Shown here one piece after another: positions 15,483 to 19,347 of a DNA stretch of 19,347 bases. A model generated the notes under the pieces. That model made no database searches, was not told where the DNA came from, and saw nothing but the letters and a program-made list of their open reading frames with translations. Source of the DNA: Myxococcales bacterium (GTDB lineage Bacteria; Myxococcota; UBA796; SXON01). The DNA lies in the NCBI GenBank assembly GCA_009692585.1, contig SHYX01000066.1, positions 1 through 19,347 on the forward strand, written 5' to 3'. Every line of letters starts with the position of its first letter. Position 1 is the first letter of the stretch. The position numbers and the translations under genes were made by a program.

Positions 15483-15985
15483 ATGAGGTTCGTCTCCATC
15501 TGCGCGGAGAAGGCCACCTGGCCGGTGACGGTCATGTGCACGGTGTTGAAGGTGTCGACGAGTGGCTACTACGCGTGGCGGAAGCGGCCAGAATCGGCAC
15601 ACGACCGTGAGGATGTTCGCCTCGGCGTTCTGATCGAGGAAGCTCACGTGCGCCTCCGTGCGACGTACGGGAGTCCTCGAGTTCACGCAGCGCTGACGGC
15701 AAAAGGTACCCAAGACGCTTATGGGCGATGCTGGCGGCCAATCCGCCTTCGCCGGGCAGCGGTAGGGCAGCATCGCGCGTCGAGTTCAGGTCCGTTCGCC
15801 ACCGTCGCTCAGGTTTGGCCCTCCACCCCTTCGGGCGGGCCAAACCGTCGCTCGCGGGTCGGTGCCCTTGGTGCGAAGCGCACAATGGGCGCCTCGCCAG
15901 CGACGTGACCTACCTGCGCACGCCGGAGGGCTGGGTGTACCTCGCCGTGCTCCTGGATCTGTACTCGCGACAATGTTCACGCTGA
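15483..15985 (+). pseudogene. IS3-family OrfB, disrupted
   Basis: The N-terminus ([44 protein letters not shown]) is a standard IS3-family OrfB start. After about 15710 the frame degrades, and a second frame gives a relic (KTLMGDAGG). The dispersed repeat at 15797-15898 then replaces the segment before the first catalytic Asp. Recognisable OrfB resumes with [23 protein letters not shown] (15903-15971) and ends abruptly at the IS66 junction. The second Asp and Glu of the DDE triad are gone. Confidence 0.75.
15797..15898. repeat. Two-hairpin dispersed repeat, copy 2
   Basis: This is a 102-base copy of the element at 13119-13233. Its first hairpin has perfect 10-bp arms, GGTTTGGCCC (15812-15821) and GGGCCAAACC (15837-15846), with the same 15-base loop length and the same CCCTTCGGG in the loop. 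The second hairpin at 15865-15889 differs from copy 1 at one base. It is embedded in the IS3 OrfB remnant. Confidence 0.78.
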
Positions 15986-16131
15986 TCGAAAGCTGCGCGA
16001 TGCAGGGCATCGACCCGTGGGTGTATCTGGCGGATGTGCTCTCCCGAATCCAAGAGCACCCTGTCAACCGCATCCACGAGCTCACGCCAATGAACTGGCG
16101 GATCGCCCAGGAAGGGCGAAAGCTGGCGTAG
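15970..16131 (+). pseudogene. C-terminus of IS66-family transposase TnpC
   Basis: The frame [43 protein letters not shown] matches the last 40 or so residues of IS66 TnpC (LI-x-S-C-x-x-x-G-x-D-P-x-x-Y-L-x-D-V-L, then H-P, then L-P-x-x-W) and stops at TAG 16129-16131. Everything upstream, including the catalytic core, is absent; the frame enters IS3 OrfB sequence at about 15970. Confidence 0.75.
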
Positions 16132-16233
16132 TTCGCACGTCGCATGCCAAGAGCACGCGTGGCGGCAGCCCGGCTCTCGGTGACGACGCGGCGACTTCGT
16201 TGGCATCGGCCCACCCTCTCACGCGAGGCGACC

Positions 16234-16264
16234 CCCCGGCGAGATGGGGTTCGCTGGGTGGATA
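16234..16264. repeat. IS66-like right terminal inverted repeat
   Basis: CGGCGAGATGGGGTTCGCTG and the following GGTGGATAC lie about 105 bases after the tnpC stop. ATGGGGTTCG is exactly inverted at 13260-13269. The G-x-x-TAC-like terminus is compatible with IS66 ends (GTAAGC inverted) but degenerate. Confidence 0.55.
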
Positions 16265-17199
16265 CGGCGAGGGAGCGACTCCGCACGGGGTCGTCAACGT
16301 CGCGAACCGACTCTCGCGCCGCGCCCACGACGAAGGGTGTTTCTGGCTCCACGCTGGCCGCCCCCCAACGCAGCGAAAGCTTCTCCACCGTTGCGTCCAC
16401 CGGCACGCCGAAGCCCAACCCTTCCATGCCCTCGCCGGCCACCTTCCAGCTCACCAGCCCCAAAACCGAACCCGCCAGGCCGACCAGCGGCCCCCCGCTG
16501 TTGCCAGGGTTCAAGCTGGCATCGGTCTGCAACGCCCGACACAATCCCCTTCGACAGAGAGAACTCGAACGCCTCGCCAAACGGGGAGCCGATCGCGTAC
16601 AGCTCATCCCCGACCTCCGCGGGCGCCTTCGCCAAGGGAAGGCACGCCCAGGTATCGCCCTTCGCCCTCATCAAGGCCACATCCTGGCGAACATCCATGG
16701 CGACGAGGCGCCCAGGCACTGCCGTCCCCGTGCGGGTGCGAACCTTCACCTCGGTCTGACCGGAAACCACATGGGCAGCCGTGAGCACCCAACCGTCCGG
16801 CGAGACCACGACACCGCTACCGGTGCCGCCGGGAGACTCGACAAAAACACTTGCTCCAAGAACGGCTTTCATCCCGGCTGGTAGCGCATGAGGCGGGTCC
16901 ACACACGCACGCAGCACCACCTCGGGCGGGGCGCTACGACGGGCGCCCTCGACAGTCGCCAGAAAGGGCTCGCGAGCAAGGAGGCGGTTCGTGGCGTCGT
17001 GCACGCTGGCCTCTGCCGTCGAAGCGAGTCCGCGCAAGCCCCACACTCGTGCCGAAGCGCTCCGCCTCCTCAAGCAGTCGGTCGGGGTGGAACCCTCGGT
17101 GGGCGGCCGCTCATGGGCCAGGGGGCTCCACTCCACCACGGCCAGGCTAACGGTTTCTCGGGCCAGGGCGAGGCTGGCGAGCAGGATCACGGAGCACAC
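16264..17199 (-). pseudogene. Trypsin-like (S1C/HtrA-like) protease, frameshifted and 3'-truncated
   Basis: From GTG 17199 a signal peptide (VILLASLALA) leads to about 80 unassigned residues and then a chymotrypsin-fold protease. The catalytic His is in VLTAAHVV (residue 143) and the Asp in RQDVALMRA (173), followed by GSPFGEAFEFSLSKGIVSG. Near 16533 the frame shifts: the continuation LQTDASLNPGNSGGP, with the catalytic Ser codon near 16499-16497, lies in another minus frame. Some loop codons between VSG and LQTDA appear missing as well. The second frame continues through VLGLVSWKVAG and GLGFGVPVD, then reaches the IS66 right end at about 16264, so the natural C-terminus is lost. It lies 39 bases downstream of the sulfatase-like gene, probably once in one operon. 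Confidence 0.75.
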
Positions 17200-17238
17200 G
17201 GCGACGGATGCATCGGGCGCTCGGGAAGCGTCATCTTC

Positions 17239-18720
17239 TTAGTCATCCACGAGTCCAGCGCAAGCGGCCAGAAACCAGTTCGACTGGCCCGCAGTCGGAG
17301 CCGCGCGTGCGGCCAGCCCATCGGGCAGGTCGCTCACCACAATCGGTCCATCCGAAAGATCGGCCAGAGCGTGCCAGTCGAATTCGCCGCAACGGTCGTG
17401 ATCGCACCGCACGCTGCGGTCGCCCTCGATGTCAATCCCCCAGGAAAATCCCATCGCCATCGAGCGGCTGCACGCCCAGGATGTCGCGCGACCGGCGGGC
17501 AGCGGCTCCGGCCACCCGGCAGGCGCTTCGAGCCCCAAGTCAGCCGCCACGAGCTGCGCGAGGTTGGTGGTTGCCCAAGGCGTCGTCGCGTTCCCGACGA
17601 AGCCCGCGGAAGCCCAATCCTGCGCCCGCTCAGCCGGAAAAACATAAACGGGAACCTGGGCGTTCCACTCGTTCGGCAGGTCTCCGTGGCCGCACGCCCG
17701 CACCCGAGAGAGCGGCTCCTCGACGCAGGGAGCCTCGCCGTGGTCGCCCATCATCACCAACGTGAGATCGTCCAGCCGGCCGGCGCCCTCGAGGGTGGTG
17801 AACAGCAGCGCCAACCGATCTTCCACACGCGAGGCGCGGAACCAGTCCACTTGGGCCAGGATGGTCGCGTACAGCATGCTGCGAAGGTCGGCAGCCGCCG
17901 AGTCGTGGTCGCGCTGTACCGCGTCGTGAACGCTGGACCAGAACGGAGTCGTCCCCAGGGTCGCAGCCACGTCTTCGCTCTCCGCGACGATGCCGGCGGC
18001 CAGGGCGTAGCTCCACGCCGCCTGGCACGCCTCGCTCTCGGGGGCGTGCGCACACCGCGGGACATGGCCGCCGACCTCCAGATCGTTGAGGTAGGCAAAG
18101 GCGGGGCCCCCGTCGGCCACCTCTGCCGCGAGGGCAGCGACCGCCTGCGTCCACGGGCGCTCCGCCTCTGGCACGGCAGCCATGCTGCCCAGGTCGGTGG
18201 TGAAGTCCGGGATCCAAACCTCGGTAGCTCCGGTCAACCACGGGGAGTCGCCGTCGCATCTCGTGTCCGCAAACGGGTCGGCGAACCTCGGATTGTCCAG
18301 CCCCAAAAACAGCGGACCGCCGAGAGCGGCCGCAGCGCGGGCCAGCACGCTCGGGTCATCACAGGCCGGGTACAGGTCCGCGCGGCGCTCCCCGACATTC
18401 TGCGAAGGCCACCAGTTGCGCAAGTGAGACTCCACCGTCCACGACGAGGGTGCAACGCCGCCCGAGAGGCACGTGAAGTCGCCGCCGTGCGCTGCGGCGA
18501 TCACACCAAGGCGCTCACACATTCCATCGTCAAGCGCAGCGCGCTCGCCGAGCGTGTCAAGGCTCCAGAAAACCACGATGGGTGCGGAAACTGCACGAGC
18601 CGAATCGGCCGAATCCACGGGTGGATCCTCGGTCTCGCAGCCAATCGCGAGGCCGGAAAGGACGACGAATCGCAGCCCGAAGCGGACCGAACAGCGCTGC
18701 GAATCGAAAGCGACGGCCAC
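17239..18720 (-). CDS. Sulfatase/alkaline-phosphatase-superfamily lipoprotein
   Basis: This 493-residue protein carries a lipoprotein signal (GLRFVVLSGLAIGC, lipid Cys at 28) followed by an Asp/Ser-rich linker. VVFWSLDTLG (49-58) matches the first metal-binding strand of sulfatases and related phosphohydrolases (I-x-x-D-T-L-R). GVAPSSWTVESH (88-99) lies where the nucleophile motif P-x-x-S/T-x-x-S is expected. LTLVMMGDHGEAPC near residue 340 matches the S-D-H-G-E metal-binding motif. The formylglycine-type C-x-P-S-R is absent, so this is more likely a phosphodi- or monoesterase/phosphotransferase-type member than a true sulfatase. The C-terminal 130 residues (several Cys) are unassigned. The start is GTG 18720. 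It is probably co-transcribed with the protease relic. Confidence 0.8.
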   Translation of the reverse strand: MAVAFDSQRCSVRFGLRFVVLSGLAIGCETEDPPVDSADSARAVSAPIVVFWSLDTLGERAALDDGMCERLGVIAAAHGGDFTCLSGGVAPSSWTVESHLRNWWPSQNVGERRADLYPACDDPSVLARAAAALGGPLFLGLDNPRFADPFADTRCDGDSPWLTGATEVWIPDFTTDLGSMAAVPEAERPWTQAVAALAAEVADGGPAFAYLNDLEVGGHVPRCAHAPESEACQAAWSYALAAGIVAESEDVAATLGTTPFWSSVHDAVQRDHDSAAADLRSMLYATILAQVDWFRASRVEDRLALLFTTLEGAGRLDDLTLVMMGDHGEAPCVEEPLSRVRACGHGDLPNEWNAQVPVYVFPAERAQDWASAGFVGNATTPWATTNLAQLVAADLGLEAPAGWPEPLPAGRATSWACSRSMAMGFSWGIDIEGDRSVRCDHDRCGEFDWHALADLSDGPIVVSDLPDGLAARAAPTAGQSNWFLAACAGLVDD

Positions 18721-18940
18721 GGTGACAGTTTATCTCGCCTCCACGACACCTTGACCACGACCAGCCTGCGGTTCGCCGAAGAGCACCACGGAGTCGCCCA
18801 GCCAGTGGTGCGCTACGCCCTCGGTCCGCGAAGCCGACGGCACTTGGAAGGTGCTCGAGGACGGGCGCCTCGTGATCAAGCAGGTCCGCTGGAACAGACG
18901 GCGTGCCCGCGCCAGGCGTACGGGTGGCCCCCGCCCCCCC
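18721..18940. other. Intergenic segment without a supportable gene
   Basis: Short stretches of coding-like text appear on the plus strand in two different frames (RFAEEHHGVAQPVVRYALG at about 18768-18825, then ADGTWKVLEDGRLVIKQVRW at about 18837-18895). Neither has a start or a recognisable family. They may be a decayed gene fragment or chance. The promoter of the sulfatase-like gene should also lie here, but I cannot identify it. Confidence 0.35.
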
Positions 18941-19347
18941 TTAAACCGTCTCTTCCGGTGCCTTCTCGGGCTCAGGCGACGCGTCGGCTTCGCCCTCGGC
19001 GGCCCCCCCCAAGACTCCCACATCTTCCGGCATGTAGCCGCCGCCGGAGAACGCCGATGACTCCAGCGACGCTTCGGGAGCGTCCCCGCCATCCTGAGCA
19101 CCCGCCGGCTCCCCGATCGCAGCGGCGGCCCCGGCGAGGTCAGCGAGCGCGCTCGCCTGGGCCGGAGGCTCAGCGTTTGCGTCGAAACAGCACTTCTTGT
19201 ACTTTTGGCCGCTTCCGCACGGACAGGGGTCGTTCCGGCTAATCCCATGCTGGAACGCCACCAGACGGGCCTCGGCACCCCGCTCGGGCGGCCTAGGAGC
19301 AGCTCGGGCCGGAGCGGCAGGGAGCGGTGAGAACTCGGGCAGCGCCG
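18941..19347 (-). CDS. SEC-C motif protein, C-terminal part (runs off the window)
   Basis: The minus frame is open from the right edge to a TAA at 18941. About 30 Pro/Ala/Arg-rich residues precede [18 protein letters not shown], a complete SEC-C zinc-binding motif (C-P-C-G-S-G-x-K-Y-K-x-C-C) like that ending SecA. Here it is followed by about 80 low-complexity Ala/Gly/Glu/Pro residues rather than the protein end. A GTG at 19261 could start a separate 106-residue protein, but the open frame upstream makes a longer protein cut by the window edge at least as likely. It could be a SecA with an unusual tail or another SEC-C-bearing protein. Confidence 0.7.
   Translation of the reverse strand, partial: ALPEFSPLPAAPARAAPRPPERGAEARLVAFQHGISRNDPCPCGSGQKYKKCCFDANAEPPAQASALADLAGAAAAIGEPAGAQDGGDAPEASLESSAFSGGGYMPEDVGVLGGAAEGEADASPEPEKAPEETV

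Larger units (their letters stand above)
13247..16264 (+). mobile_element. Gutted IS66-family element bracketing other genes
   Basis: Three observations support one disrupted IS66-type element: a tnpA start just inside the left end, a tnpC end just inside the right end in the same orientation, and matching inverted ends. CGAACCCCAT at 13260-13269 is the exact complement of ATGGGGTTCG at 16244-16253, with weaker flanking similarity. Between the ends, most of tnpA, all of tnpB and most of tnpC are missing. In their place lie a phosphodiester-glycosidase gene and a damaged IS3-family element. No 8-base target duplication is visible at the outer edges. The exact element boundaries are estimates. 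Confidence 0.6.

Noticed and set aside
16888..19242. Plus-strand open frame of 784 codons
   Set aside because: It is antisense to the sulfatase-like lipoprotein and the protease relic. It is rich in Arg/His/Pro, with no signal or family motif.

Overview
The window is high-GC DNA that looks chromosomal and most resembles a myxobacterium-type organism (Myxococcota, the former Deltaproteobacteria). The grounds are two secreted proteins ending in a Cys / hydrophobic segment / Arg tail of the MYXO-CTERM kind, several MopE-like Asp/Cys-rich repeats (D-x-D-x-D-G ... D-C-D-D), lipoproteins followed by Asp/Ser/Thr-rich linkers, and frequent GTG and TTG starts. This is inferred from gene content; no rRNA or tRNA gene is present to fix the taxonomy.

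Positions 1-471 hold two transposase scraps and a hairpin. Positions 679-4885, all on the minus strand, form a tightly packed run: MYXO-CTERM/MopE-like protein, then nth (endonuclease III), der (ribosome-assembly GTPase), and a purple-acid-phosphatase-like lipoprotein. Neighbouring genes overlap by a few bases or sit about 10 bases apart. A divergent gene at 4990-6051 encodes a putative outer-membrane or secreted beta-rich protein.

Positions 6074-9248 (minus strand) are a translation-related operon: an unrecognised 361-residue protein, rbfA, truB, rplS and a yraN-like nuclease-fold gene. A divergent 63-residue conserved-looking gene follows at 9346. Positions 9597-12683 (minus) encode a 1028-residue surface lipoprotein with Ig-like domains, MopE-like repeats, a right-handed beta-helix and a C-terminal calcium-binding-like tail.

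Positions 12740-16264 are a transposon graveyard. It contains a frameshifted IS91-family fragment, and the two ends of an IS66-family element (tnpA start and tnpC end, with matching terminal inverted repeats) bracketing an intact phosphodiester-glycosidase gene and a broken IS3-family element. A dispersed element of about 100-115 bp with two hairpins occurs twice here. Its main stem shows compensatory base changes, and this is the most interesting structure in the window. The right end of the IS66 remnant cuts off the 3' end of a trypsin-like (S1C/HtrA-like) protease gene, which also carries a frameshift just before its catalytic Ser.

Positions 17239-18720 encode a sulfatase/alkaline-phosphatase-superfamily lipoprotein. 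The window ends inside a gene (18941 to the edge) whose visible part carries a SEC-C zinc-binding motif.

Taken together, housekeeping ribosome-maturation and DNA-repair genes are interleaved with lineage-typical secreted or surface hydrolases and repeat proteins, plus one decayed mobile-element hotspot. No CRISPR array, phage, toxin-antitoxin module or recognisable defence system was found.
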